Assembly (NCBI GenBank): GCA_030425045.1
Contig: JAUHVL010000026.1
Span: 1-44,561 of the forward strand
Reading direction: 5' to 3'
DNA length: 44,561 bases
Source: a bacterium
Lineage (GTDB): Bacteria > Bdellovibrionota > Bacteriovoracia > Bacteriovoracales > Bacteriovoracaceae
Part shown: positions 7,470 to 15,231 of the stretch, piece after piece
How positions within the stretch are numbered: the first letter of the stretch is position 1
Layout: every line of letters starts with the position of its first letter
Translations under genes and position numbers: made by a program
The notes under the pieces: model-generated
Database searches by the model: none
What the model saw: only the letters and a program-made list of their open reading frames with translations
Told to the model about the DNA's origin: nothing

Positions 7470-8477
7470 TAAGCTGACAACATTCTTTCCTAAGTCTTTG
7501 GTGTGGTAACCACCTTCTTGGAGAATAACTGTAGGTATTTTTAGAGATTTAAAGAGACGTCCAATAGAGTAGAAGTCTTCAGTTTTTAATTTAAAATTTC
7601 CAATTGGATCCAGTTCATAAGTATCAAAGCCAGCACTTAATACTAAGTAACTTGGCTCATACCTTTTGATGACCGGCAGTACGGTTTCTTTAAGAGTTTT
7701 GATATATGTTTTTATATCAGTATTGTCTTCTAGGATAATGTTAAGGTTATAACCTTCTCCTTTTCCTTGACCAATTTCATGAGGGAAACCGCAGAAGTAA
7801 GGGAAGTGTTTTCTAGGGTCACCATGAATTGAAATGACAAAAACATTATCATCTCGATAAAACATTTCTTGTGTTCCATTTCCGTGGTGAAAGTCAATAT
7901 CGATGATGACGATTCGACCTTGTTTTTTTAAAAGCCTGGCCGCAATGGCAGCATTATTAAAATAACAATAGCCTCCGTAAGTATCTCTCGATGCGTGGTG
8001 ACCTGGAGGGCGACTAAGGGCGTACGAATAAAAACTTTCATTTTTTAATATAGAATCAGCAGCATAGTAAGCAGAAGCAGCACTCCAGGCTGAGGCAAGC
8101 CATGTTTTGTTATTAAGAGGTGTTCCACTATCAAAACAGTAAAATCCAGCGTGATATATATTTGTAGGGTCAGGCTTTGCTTTCATTCTTTGTGGAAAGA
8201 CGCTTGGATAAAATGCCTCATCATCTTTAAGCGTTGTTGCAGTGTTATATAAAGTCATAAGTTGATAATTGTGGGCCTCCCTAATCGCTTTTAAAGGAAT
8301 TCGAGGAGGCTCAAGGATTTCAAAATCATTTTTATTTTTTTTTATGGCCTTGAAAATGGACTCCGCCCTTCTTGTTGTTTCAGGGTGCTTGATTCTATTA
8401 CCTAGCGCCCATTCGTATTTAGGGTGAAATTCAAGTTGAGAGGTATGAAAGTATATTGGAAATTTTTGATTCATCAC
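7452..8477 (-). CDS. Histone-deacetylase-family (acetylpolyamine/lysine) deacetylase
   Basis: 341 residues, Zn-dependent arginase/deacetylase fold. Visible active-site elements are RPPGHHA with H160-H161, DIDFHHGNGTQ with metal ligands D195 and H197, SAGFD with metal ligand D285, and the transition-state tyrosine Y324 in QEGGY. Length and the FDSGTPL segment near 115 are closer to acetylpolyamine amidohydrolases and bacterial class II HDAC-like enzymes than to AcuC. Substrate could be acetylated polyamine or protein lysine. Start is GTG at 8477 or ATG at 8474; the latter overlaps the upstream acetyltransferase stop as TGATG. Translationally coupled to that acetyltransferase. Confidence 0.9.
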   Translation of the reverse strand: MMNQKFPIYFHTSQLEFHPKYEWALGNRIKHPETTRRAESIFKAIKKNKNDFEILEPPRIPLKAIREAHNYQLMTLYNTATTLKDDEAFYPSVFPQRMKAKPDPTNIYHAGFYCFDSGTPLNNKTWLASAWSAASAYYAADSILKNESFYSYALSRPPGHHASRDTYGGYCYFNNAAIAARLLKKQGRIVIIDIDFHHGNGTQEMFYRDDNVFVISIHGDPRKHFPYFCGFPHEIGQGKGEGYNLNIILEDNTDIKTYIKTLKETVLPVIKRYEPSYLVLSAGFDTYELDPIGNFKLKTEDFYSIGRLFKSLKIPTVILQEGGYHTKDLGKNVVSLLNAFI

Positions 8478-8974
8478 TTATGTTTATACTCGTAAAGGTG
8501 GAAGCCTTCTTCATAGTATGGCCTTAAAAGACCATTTTTATACGTTAAAACTTGATCTTTTTTTTCATACTTCTTTTTAAAACCAAATTTTTCATAGGCC
8601 CTGGTTGCCCATACGGCTTTAGGGTGTGCAATAAGAATTAGTGATTCTTGCCCTTTCTCTTCAGACTTCTTCTCGGCAAACTTTATGAGTTTTTGTCCAT
8701 GTCCTTTTCCAGCCTCTTTAGCGTCTAGATAAATATATCCCAAATAGGTTTGTTTACCAAAGTACTGTAGTGAGATTGTTCCAATTCCTTTACCATTTTC
8801 GCTTTCTCCAATGTAGAAGTCTCTTTTTTTATAGTTTTCCTGAATCCACTTTTGATCAACAAGATGCTCTTTCATGTCTTTTTTACTAAGAAATGGCTTA
8901 TACCAAGAAGCTGATGAGCGAATAAACTGTGCTACCATAGACATGTCTTTTAACTTAGCTTTTTTTATATTCAC
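8474..8974 (-). CDS. GNAT-family N-acetyltransferase
   Basis: 166 residues. GNAT fold with a variant acetyl-CoA loop (EAGKGHGQKLIKFAEKK, standing for the Q/R-x-x-G-x-G/A pattern), the preceding strand LGYIYLDAKE, and the C-terminal NP-loop-like ATRAYEKFGFKKKYEKKD, where AYEKFGF is the common Y-x-x-x-G-F element. Acceptor substrate unknown. The start is a GTG at 8974 with AGGAGG seven bases upstream. Its stop overlaps the start of the deacetylase gene, so an acetyltransferase and a deacetylase are made together. It is divergent from the mini-CarD/LysR unit, with the palindromic operators between them. Confidence 0.85.
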   Translation of the reverse strand: MNIKKAKLKDMSMVAQFIRSSASWYKPFLSKKDMKEHLVDQKWIQENYKKRDFYIGESENGKGIGTISLQYFGKQTYLGYIYLDAKEAGKGHGQKLIKFAEKKSEEKGQESLILIAHPKAVWATRAYEKFGFKKKYEKKDQVLTYKNGLLRPYYEEGFHLYEYKHK

Positions 8975-9051
8975 CTGAATATCCTCCTGTCATTGGTGAT
9001 TAATTTAGCTTAGAAAGAATTTATGTCTTGATATAGTCGGAAATTAGTTTT

Positions 9052-9066
9052 TTCGGAAATTCCGAA
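9052..9066. promoter_or_regulatory. Palindromic operator TTCGG-AAATT-CCGAA (site 1)
   Basis: Perfect 7-base inverted repeat around one central base. It contains T-N11-A (9053-9065), the general form of a LysR-regulator box. It lies between the divergent GNAT and mini-CarD/LysR genes. Its centre is 32 bases from the centre of site 2, about three helical turns, and a half site (GTCGGAAATT, 9036-9045) lies 16 bases upstream. Proposed as the binding site of the LysR protein encoded downstream. Confidence 0.6.
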
Positions 9067-9083
9067 TATTCAATCTTTGTTGT

Positions 9084-9098
9084 TTCGGAAAAACCGAT
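9084..9098. promoter_or_regulatory. Palindromic operator TTCGG-AAAAA-CCGAT (site 2)
   Basis: Second copy of the TTCGG-N5-CCGA(A/T) motif, with the same 15-base length as site 1 and the site at 10378. It overlaps the -35/spacer region of the putative promoter whose -10 is at 9106-9111, a position where a bound regulator would directly affect transcription of the mini-CarD/LysR unit. Confidence 0.6.
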
Positions 9099-9102
9099 TT
9101 TG

Positions 9103-9111
9103 TGCTATATT
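9103..9111 (+). promoter_or_regulatory. Putative extended -10 promoter (TGCTATATT)
   Basis: TG-n-TATATT is a good extended -10 element. The region 17 bases upstream has no consensus -35 and is occupied by operator site 2, which is compatible with an activator-dependent promoter. Transcription would begin near 9118, almost on the AAAGGAG Shine-Dalgarno of the gene starting at 9130, giving a very short leader. Confidence 0.45.
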
Positions 9112-9129
9112 GTTGTTAAAGGAGTCCGA

Positions 9130-9369
9130 GTGTTAAAAACTAAATGGAAAAATAAGACAGCAAAAAAAGAGTATTTACAGTTACTTATCAACTCTAGTGA
9201 AGTTGAGGCCACAAATTATGATATGAGTCGCCCTCATCAAATAGGACAGCTTATCAATCATCCAAAATTTGGAATTGGTTTTATTCAAGGAACAATTGGA
9301 GAGAATCGAATTCAAGTTTTCTTTGAAGAATCTGAAAGAGTTCTTTTACAAAACTGGATTAAAGTCTAA
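9130..9369 (+). CDS. Mini CarD/Tudor-like protein upstream of LysR
   Basis: 79 residues from a GTG at 9130 that has AAAGGAG five bases upstream; an in-frame TTG at 9100 exists but lies on the -10 element and is unlikely. The C-terminal half (IGQLINHPKFGIGFIQGTIGENRIQVFFEESERVLLQNW) follows the pattern G-x-x-(I/V)-x-H-P-x-F-G-x-G-x-V...I-x-V-x-F, a small Tudor/SH3-like barrel seen in CarD-type RNAP-binding proteins and in many short proteins of delta-type bacteria. The N-terminus is basic. It precedes the LysR gene by 22 bases, likely in the same transcript. Function unknown, perhaps nucleic-acid or RNAP binding. Confidence 0.65.
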   Translation: MLKTKWKNKTAKKEYLQLLINSSEVEATNYDMSRPHQIGQLINHPKFGIGFIQGTIGENRIQVFFEESERVLLQNWIKV

Positions 9370-9391
9370 TCATCAACTCAATAGGTGTGCC

Positions 9392-10351
9392 TTGCACAGA
9401 CTAAAAGATATAAATTGGAATCATCTCTATGGTTTTTATGAAGTCGCAAGAGCGCAGTCTTTAAAAGAAGCTGCTGCTTCTCTCAATATCGCACCTTCTA
9501 CTCTTAGTGAGCAACTTAAAAAGCTTGAAGAACGATTTACTAAAAAACTTTTTAAAAGAAGTTCAAAGGGTCTTATTTTAACTTCAGATGGTCAGGTGTT
9601 ATTCGAACATTCAAGAGTTATTTTTGAAGAGGGAAGTCGAGTCTTAGAGAAGTTTTCAGATGATGATATTGGTGGCTACCCCGTGAATATCGGAATTGAA
9701 GAGACCATCTCTTACGACTTGGCGGTGGAGTTTTCTTCTCAGTATTGGGACAATTATGCGCCTTTTGGGACCGTTAATACTCTACGACAGGTTGAGCATG
9801 AGGTGTTAATCGATAACTTACTTCAAGATAATATTGATTGGGGAATTTCTCTACGTAAGCCTAAAAGAAAAAGTCTCAATTCGGCAGAGATTGGTTCTTT
9901 TGAAATTGTTTTTTGTTGCTCTGAAGAATTGTTTCATATGTTTAAAGATGTGAAAGATCTGATGATCAATATTCCTTTTGCTGAAAGTACCTGGGACAAG
10001 ACTCTGAATAAGGCCATTTATCAACATATGAGTAAAAATGGAGTAAATCCAAAAGAGAAAATTTACAGTGATCATCCGGACTTTATTAAAAATTTATGTT
10101 TGAGAGGCCGCTGCATTATGTTTATGGTTAAAAACCCTTTGAGAGAATACCCTGGGCTCATCACTTTTGATTTAGGGGAGCCTTTAAAGGTTTCGTTGCA
10201 TGCTATTTGGAAGCGAAAAGATGAGAGTCTTATTTCGATCAAAAAGCTTGAAGAGCTTATTCACTCTAAATTCTCTCAGTTACCAGAACGCTATGAAGAC
10301 GTAGAGTTTCAAGTAGAGTTGTCCGATGTCTCTGATAAGTTGTTGAAATAA
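9392..10351 (+). CDS. LysR-family regulator, NhaR-like
   Basis: 319 residues from a TTG at 9392. The N-terminal winged helix (INWNHLYGFYEVARAQSLKEAAASLNIAPSTLSEQLKKLEE) is very like NhaR of enterobacteria, which has NYNHLYYFW at the same place, and is followed by KLFKRSSKGL and an effector domain. NhaR activates Na+/H+ antiporter and stress genes in response to Na+. The frame remains open upstream to 9269, but that would overlap the mini-CarD gene and add an unrelated tail; TTG 9392 has AGGTG just upstream and puts the start a few residues before the helix-turn-helix. It sits between two groups of TTCGG-N5-CCGAA sites and directly upstream of the BCCT gene. The Na+ response is inferred. Confidence 0.82.
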   Translation: MHRLKDINWNHLYGFYEVARAQSLKEAAASLNIAPSTLSEQLKKLEERFTKKLFKRSSKGLILTSDGQVLFEHSRVIFEEGSRVLEKFSDDDIGGYPVNIGIEETISYDLAVEFSSQYWDNYAPFGTVNTLRQVEHEVLIDNLLQDNIDWGISLRKPKRKSLNSAEIGSFEIVFCCSEELFHMFKDVKDLMINIPFAESTWDKTLNKAIYQHMSKNGVNPKEKIYSDHPDFIKNLCLRGRCIMFMVKNPLREYPGLITFDLGEPLKVSLHAIWKRKDESLISIKKLEELIHSKFSQLPERYEDVEFQVELSDVSDKLLK

Positions 10352-10377
10352 TTAACTTCGTTCCTTGTGTTTTCTTG

Positions 10378-10392
10378 TTCGGTAAAACCGAA
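10378..10392. promoter_or_regulatory. Palindromic operator TTCGGT-AAA-ACCGAA (site 3)
   Basis: Perfect 6-3-6 inverted repeat in the 95-base gap between the LysR gene and the BCCT transporter gene. It has the same 15-base TTCGG-N5-CCGAA frame as the two sites upstream of the LysR unit. This links regulation of the transporter/MscS pair to the same DNA-binding protein. Confidence 0.6.
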
Positions 10393-10446
10393 CTTCTCGT
10401 GTGGATCCTTTAAGTCATGACCATTTCCTAGTAAGCATAGTGCACT

Positions 10447-11952
10447 ATGAAAATCTTTAAAAATAATAAATGGCATATCAATCCCAATGTCTACATCGGC
10501 TCTTCTCTTATCATATGGGGATTAATCATTTTCTCACTGCTTTTTAAAAACTCAGCTACAAGTATCTTTACGGGAGCTTTTCAATTTACGACTAAAAATT
10601 TTGGATGGCTTTATATCGGGGCGATGGGAATTTATCTCTTCTTTTGTTTGTATCTTATGGTTTCTCGACATGGAGATATTGTCTTAGGTGATGACGGTGA
10701 AAAACCTCAGTATAGTTTTTTGAGCTGGATGGCGATGCTCTTCAGTGCCGGCATGGGAATTGGACTATTATTTTATGGAGTTGCTGAACCTGTCATGCAC
10801 TTGAGTGGGGCGACTCCATTGTATCAGACATTAGATCAAGCAGAGGCAACCGCCATGAGTGTGACATTTTTCCATTGGGGGCTAAACGCATGGGCCGTTT
10901 ATATTCTCATTGGGCTTGCCCTCGCTTATAGTGCTTATCGAAAAAAAAGAAAGTTATCAATTCGTTATTGTCTAACTCCCATCTTTGGCAACCGAGTTGA
11001 AGGGAAAATTGGTGACCTCATTGATATCGTTGCCGTTGTCGGGACACTGTTTGGAGTTTCTACCTCACTAGGTCTTGGGGTTATCCAAATTAACTCTGGT
11101 TTAAATTATTTATTTGACCTTCCTAAAGAAACTTGGATTCAAGTATTAATGATTGCATTTATCACTCTCGTGGCGACGATTTCAGTTGTTTCCGGTGTGG
11201 ATAAAGGAATTAAAAGGCTAAGTGAAATTAATATAATGGTAGCGATTCTACTTTTACTATTTGTTTTTTTTAGTGGGCCTACAGTAAATCTTTTGAATTT
11301 GTTTATCGAAAATATTGGTGGTTACTTTCAATTTCTTCCGAGAAATACTTTTGAAACAGGAGCGAGGGGAGGTAACCCTTGGATGAGAGACTGGACTATC
11401 TTTTATTGGGGCTGGTGGATTTCGTGGTCTCCATTCGTCGGTATGTTTATCGCTCGGATTTCAAGAGGAAGAACGATAAAAGAGTTTGTCGCGGCCATAC
11501 TTTTTATACCCACCACGTTTACATTTTTTTGGATGACTGTTTTTGGTGAGTCTGCTTTTAAAATAATTAGAAACGATGGTGGTGCCTTAAAAACTGCCAT
11601 CAATGAAGATGTCGCTCAGTCACTCTTTTTATTTTTAGAGAATTTACCCATGTCGCAGCTAACTTGTTTTTTAGGAGTTCTCGTTATTTTTAGCTTTTTT
11701 GTGACTTCAAGTGATTCCGGCTCCTTTGTTATAGATATGATTACGGCGGGAGGGCATCCTAATCCTCCTACTCACCAGAAGGTTTACTGGGCGGCGATGG
11801 AGGGAATTGTGGCGGCAGTATTATTACTCGTCGGAGGTCTCAAAGCGCTACAAACAGCGGCCATAAATGCTGCTTTACCATTTTCTTTAATCTTGATACT
11901 CATTGTTTTCTCTCTTTTAAAAGAGTTAGGTCAGGAAGCAAAGGGAAAGTAA
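10447..11952 (+). CDS. BCCT-family betaine/choline/carnitine transporter
   Basis: 501 residues, about 12 membrane segments, short tails. It has the family signatures AGMGIGLLFYGVAEP (101-115) and WGWWISWSPFVGMFIARISRGR (321-342), with W323, W324 and W327 matching the aromatic substrate box of BetP, and SSDSGSFVIDM near the position of a BetP sodium site. The GMGIG motif is typical of Na+-coupled members, so it likely imports glycine betaine or a similar compatible solute with Na+. No clear Shine-Dalgarno precedes the ATG. An MscS channel gene begins one base after its stop, and operator site 3 lies upstream. The short tails suggest that regulation may be mainly transcriptional. Confidence 0.93.
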   Translation: MKIFKNNKWHINPNVYIGSSLIIWGLIIFSLLFKNSATSIFTGAFQFTTKNFGWLYIGAMGIYLFFCLYLMVSRHGDIVLGDDGEKPQYSFLSWMAMLFSAGMGIGLLFYGVAEPVMHLSGATPLYQTLDQAEATAMSVTFFHWGLNAWAVYILIGLALAYSAYRKKRKLSIRYCLTPIFGNRVEGKIGDLIDIVAVVGTLFGVSTSLGLGVIQINSGLNYLFDLPKETWIQVLMIAFITLVATISVVSGVDKGIKRLSEINIMVAILLLLFVFFSGPTVNLLNLFIENIGGYFQFLPRNTFETGARGGNPWMRDWTIFYWGWWISWSPFVGMFIARISRGRTIKEFVAAILFIPTTFTFFWMTVFGESAFKIIRNDGGALKTAINEDVAQSLFLFLENLPMSQLTCFLGVLVIFSFFVTSSDSGSFVIDMITAGGHPNPPTHQKVYWAAMEGIVAAVLLLVGGLKALQTAAINAALPFSLILILIVFSLLKELGQEAKGK

Positions 11953-11953
11953 G

Positions 11954-12814
11954 TTGAGTCGCTCTGATATAATTTATTCACTATCCGTGTCTAGTTTTTT
12001 CTTACTAGTTTATTTCTATTCTTTCTTGAAACTTCGCTCGACGAGAATGAAAAAGTTAAAGCGGTTTAAGAAAAAAGATATCATTGATCCTATCGAAACA
12101 GACGCCCCGGTTGATAATCAGGATAAAGTTTTTAAAGAACGAGGTATTGATAGTATTGAGGATCGTTATTCTTTTCTCACTAAAGCATTACCAATTGTTT
12201 TATTGTCTCTTTGGATAATGACGATAGTCTTACCATTTATTGGAAAGATTCCAACTGTCTATGTTTCGATTCTTGCTGCCGTGGTTTCTGTCGTCGCTGG
12301 TTTTTCCCTAAGACCATTTTTAGAGAATTTGTTTTCAGGCGTTGTAATCTTCTTTTTTAAGTCAATAAAAGTGGGAGACACTGTTATTATTGATGGCCAT
12401 TACGGGTTAATCGAACAAATTGAATTAACTTACTCTGTCGTTAAAAGATGGGATTGGAATAGGATTGTCATCCCCAACACAAAGTTGATTCAAAAAGAGA
12501 TTCAGAACTTAACCATGACGGATAAATATATCTGGGCCCATGTTGAATTTTTTGTTGAGCCAGATGCCGATTTAACCAAAGTTGAAGAGATTGCCAAAGC
12601 AGTAGCTAAAAAATCCACCTATTTCAATGATTCTGACGACCCTGCCTTTTGGGTAATGGACTTGCAAAAAGATGCGATAAACTGCTGGGTTGCCGCTTGG
12701 GCCGATAATCCCGGAGATGCCTGGGAGTTACGTCATGAAATTAGAATGGGGCTGTTGAAAGAGCTAAAAGCAAATGGGATCAGCACTCATAAGACGATTT
12801 GGTCAAATCAGTAG
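11954..12814 (+). CDS. MscS-family mechanosensitive channel
   Basis: 286 residues. One N-terminal TM, a charged linker, then two TMs leading to the MscS pore helix and beta domain: AAVVSVVAGFSLRPFLENLFSGVVIFFFKSIKVGDTVIIDG (about 112-152), followed by RIVIPNTKLIQKEIQNLT, the standard IPN signature. It would release solutes on hypo-osmotic shock. Start is a TTG one base after the BCCT stop, so the two are almost certainly co-transcribed: uptake transporter and safety valve for the same solute pool. Confidence 0.9.
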   Translation: MSRSDIIYSLSVSSFFLLVYFYSFLKLRSTRMKKLKRFKKKDIIDPIETDAPVDNQDKVFKERGIDSIEDRYSFLTKALPIVLLSLWIMTIVLPFIGKIPTVYVSILAAVVSVVAGFSLRPFLENLFSGVVIFFFKSIKVGDTVIIDGHYGLIEQIELTYSVVKRWDWNRIVIPNTKLIQKEIQNLTMTDKYIWAHVEFFVEPDADLTKVEEIAKAVAKKSTYFNDSDDPAFWVMDLQKDAINCWVAAWADNPGDAWELRHEIRMGLLKELKANGISTHKTIWSNQ

Positions 12815-12841
12815 GTTCTTAGTACTTTGAAACTAGAATTT

Positions 12842-12869
12842 TTGACTTAAATTAGGTAATTTCTAATTC
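12842..12869 (+). promoter_or_regulatory. Possible sigma-70-type promoter for the ACMSD gene
   Basis: TTGACT (12842-12847) and TAATTC (12864-12869) separated by 16 bases, in the 77-base gap before the gene. The -35 is good, the -10 weak. Confidence 0.35.
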
Positions 12870-12891
12870 GGTAGAAAACGAGGAATCACCT

Positions 12892-13908
12892 ATGCTGAAA
12901 ATAGATATTCATAATCATATACTTCCAAAAGAAATTCCCGATTTTAAATCAAAGTTTGGCTATGGGGGCTTTATCAGAGTTCATCCGACTAAAGATGGCC
13001 ATGCTGATATGATTCGTGATGACGGCAAGTTTTTTCGGGCGATTGAGCCTAATTGTATGGACCCTCTCGTGCGTCTTGAAGAGATGGATAAATTTAATGT
13101 CGATGTGCAGGTACTTTCAACAGTTCCCGTGATGTTTTCTGAATGGGCCAAACCAGAACACACTCAGCAGGTAAATCGTTTTTTAAATGAAGATATTGCT
13201 AAGTCTGTGGAGGTGAACCCAAAACGCTTTGTTGGCCTTGGAACAGTTCCTCTCAATAATCCAAGCCTTGGTATTGAAGAGTTGCATTTTTGTATGAACG
13301 ATTTAGGACTCAAAGGAGTGCAGCTCGGTAGTCATTATGGAAAGTTAAATCTAAACGATAAAGGACTTTTTGATTTTTACGCTGAGGCAGAAAAATTAGG
13401 GGCCGCTTTACTTGTTCACCCATGGGATATGATGGGCAAAGATACCATGCCTGATTACTGGCTTCCTTGGTTAGTGGGAATGCCAGCTGAAACCAGTAGG
13501 GCGATTTGTAATATGATTTTCGGTGGAGTCTTTGAAAAGTTTCCAAAACTTAAAGTTTGTTTTGCTCACGGTGGAGGATCTTTTCCTGCAACCCTTGGGC
13601 GAATTAGACATGGCTATAATGTTCGTCCTGACCTTTGTGCTGTTGATAATGATAAAGACCCTATCGAATATTTAGGGAAGTTTTGGATCGATTCTATAAC
13701 TCACGATCCTGTTATGCTTCGTTATATTGTAGAGCTTTTAGGTGAAGACTCGATAATGTTAGGTACAGATTACCCCTTTCCCCTTGGAGAGTTAGAACCC
13801 GGTAAGTTGATTGAGTCGATGGATGATTTTTCTGCAGATCGAAAACAAAAGCTTTTAAGTGGAAATGCTCTCGATTGGTTATCAATGAGCGAGTCAGATT
13901 TTCAGTAA
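12892..13908 (+). CDS. 2-amino-3-carboxymuconate-6-semialdehyde decarboxylase (ACMSD)
   Basis: 338 residues, the same length as vertebrate ACMSD and strongly similar throughout (FGYGG, STVPVMFS-x-WAKPE, KYW/DYWLPWLVGMPAET, FPKLKVCFAHGGG, GTDYPFPLGELEPGKLIES). It is an amidohydrolase-fold Zn enzyme that decarboxylates ACMS in the kynurenine branch of tryptophan or 2-nitrobenzoate breakdown. Metal ligands seen are H7 and H9 (DIHNHILP), H176 (VHPWDM) and D293 (GTDYPFP), with catalytic H226 (FAHGGG); R49 and W190 match substrate-binding positions. No other kynurenine-pathway gene is in the window, so it appears to stand alone. GAGGAATCACCT precedes the ATG. Confidence 0.94.
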   Translation: MLKIDIHNHILPKEIPDFKSKFGYGGFIRVHPTKDGHADMIRDDGKFFRAIEPNCMDPLVRLEEMDKFNVDVQVLSTVPVMFSEWAKPEHTQQVNRFLNEDIAKSVEVNPKRFVGLGTVPLNNPSLGIEELHFCMNDLGLKGVQLGSHYGKLNLNDKGLFDFYAEAEKLGAALLVHPWDMMGKDTMPDYWLPWLVGMPAETSRAICNMIFGGVFEKFPKLKVCFAHGGGSFPATLGRIRHGYNVRPDLCAVDNDKDPIEYLGKFWIDSITHDPVMLRYIVELLGEDSIMLGTDYPFPLGELEPGKLIESMDDFSADRKQKLLSGNALDWLSMSESDFQ

Positions 13909-13933
13909 ATTAAAGATTTGTTTCTAAATGTTC

Positions 13934-14368
13934 TTACCACGTTGTCGGATTGTGAAGAGCGATATCGTCAGTTGGAACACAGTCGCTATACTCTTTAACA
14001 TCGGTGAGAAAAAAAGAGTTATCGTAGATTTCTACTTTTAATGTATTTCTAGCAATGTCATAAGTCATAATTTTTCCGTACTTGAGTCCAAGTGAACTTT
14101 TAACATTGTTTAAGACGATAAAACTTGGATCAGTCGATGTGTCGGCAATTTCAGTCGTCCCATCACCCATATAGTTTTGGTGCCAGCCATACTTTCCGTC
14201 AATTTCGTTAAAGGCGACATAAAAGCCTTCAGGGTTAACTGAAGATTCGTCGTAGCAAAGTACTTTATGGATATCGTTATATTTATCTAAGTCGTCAATA
14301 AAACGATACTCTGCGTGTGTATTTAGTGAGAAGGCCAAAATCAGGCTAGTTAGATATGTCTTATTCAT
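13934..14368 (-). CDS. Small secreted protein, unknown
   Basis: 144 residues with a signal peptide (about 1-19, ending THA). The mature part is acidic and probably all-beta, with two cysteines (VLCYDE and SDCVPT) that could form a disulfide. GAGGG precedes the ATG. It converges with the ACMSD gene, 25 bases apart. No family recognised. Confidence 0.6.
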   Translation of the reverse strand: MNKTYLTSLILAFSLNTHAEYRFIDDLDKYNDIHKVLCYDESSVNPEGFYVAFNEIDGKYGWHQNYMGDGTTEIADTSTDPSFIVLNNVKSSLGLKYGKIMTYDIARNTLKVEIYDNSFFLTDVKEYSDCVPTDDIALHNPTTW

Positions 14369-14466
14369 TTTTCCCTCGTGTGATGTTGCCCTCTATTTAG
14401 CCTTATATTGCCCTTTTGGGTAGTCTCTCTAAAGAATTTACATAGTTATAGTGAAGAGGATTTTAC

Positions 14467-15231
14467 CTAGTAGTAGTGACCAAAAGTTAGCTTTATTAGG
14501 GTAAAAATAATTTTAAAATTTCCCCAAAAAGAAATTTTGGTAGGTGTTTTGCCTAGTGGGTAGGCCCTTGTGACTGGAATTTCGCAAACTTTTTTTCCAA
14601 GCTTTGGTGCCATGACGGACATATAAAAGAGCAGCTCATAAGCAGAGAAAATATTTCTAAATATATTAAGGTTTTTATCTTCGAGTAATTCCCTTGAAAT
14701 ACCTCGGTAGCCACTGGTGGTGTCGGTATAGCGAAACCTAGCGAGAAAAGATATCCAAGGGCTATGGATAAACTTTACCGCAAATAATCTCGATAGAGGT
14801 GTATTGATATGCTCTCCGCCTTCGATAAATCTTGATCCTTGAATGAAGTCATGGCCTTCTTTTAGTTTCTCAATAAAAGTTGGAATAGACTCAATACTAT
14901 CTTTATTATTTCCATCGATAGTCACGACTCCCTTATAACCTTGAGAGAGAAGGTAGGAAAAGCCCATTCTAAATTGAGCTCCTTGTTTACCAGGTCCTTC
15001 TTTAATTAAAAGAGTTCTGACAGCGTATTTTGTTAAGTTCTCACTACTGGTAGATCCATCATTTGAACCCCCATCAAAGATGATAATATCTGCGTGATGA
15101 TGAATACCGAATTGAAACATTCTTTCGAGCTGTTTTAGGATTTTATCTCCTTCATTTAAAAGGGGGATTCCAACACAGTAGTCATGTTTTTTTGGAGAAA
15201 ACTCAAATATTTTAAATTGAGGAACTTCCAT
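14467..15231 (-). CDS. GT2-family glycosyltransferase
   Basis: 254 residues, soluble GT-A fold of the polyprenyl-phosphate-sugar synthase type. CVGIPLLNEGDKI is the first strand, DIIIFDGGSNDGST the nucleotide-sugar site, VVTIDGNNKDS stands where DxD normally lies (here D-G-N), then IQGSRFIEGG and TDTTSGYRGISREL, as in dolichol-phosphate-mannose-synthase-like enzymes. No membrane anchor. It is the last gene of the six-gene minus-strand cassette; its ATG overlaps the stop of the previous gene (TAATG). Confidence 0.85.
   Translation of the reverse strand: MEVPQFKIFEFSPKKHDYCVGIPLLNEGDKILKQLERMFQFGIHHHADIIIFDGGSNDGSTSSENLTKYAVRTLLIKEGPGKQGAQFRMGFSYLLSQGYKGVVTIDGNNKDSIESIPTFIEKLKEGHDFIQGSRFIEGGEHINTPLSRLFAVKFIHSPWISFLARFRYTDTTSGYRGISRELLEDKNLNIFRNIFSAYELLFYMSVMAPKLGKKVCEIPVTRAYPLGKTPTKISFWGNFKIIFTLIKLTFGHYY

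Noticed and set aside
9269-9391. An N-terminal extension of the LysR protein of about 41 residues
   Set aside because: It overlaps the mini-CarD gene in another frame and does not resemble any LysR N-terminus; TTG 9392 puts the helix-turn-helix where expected.
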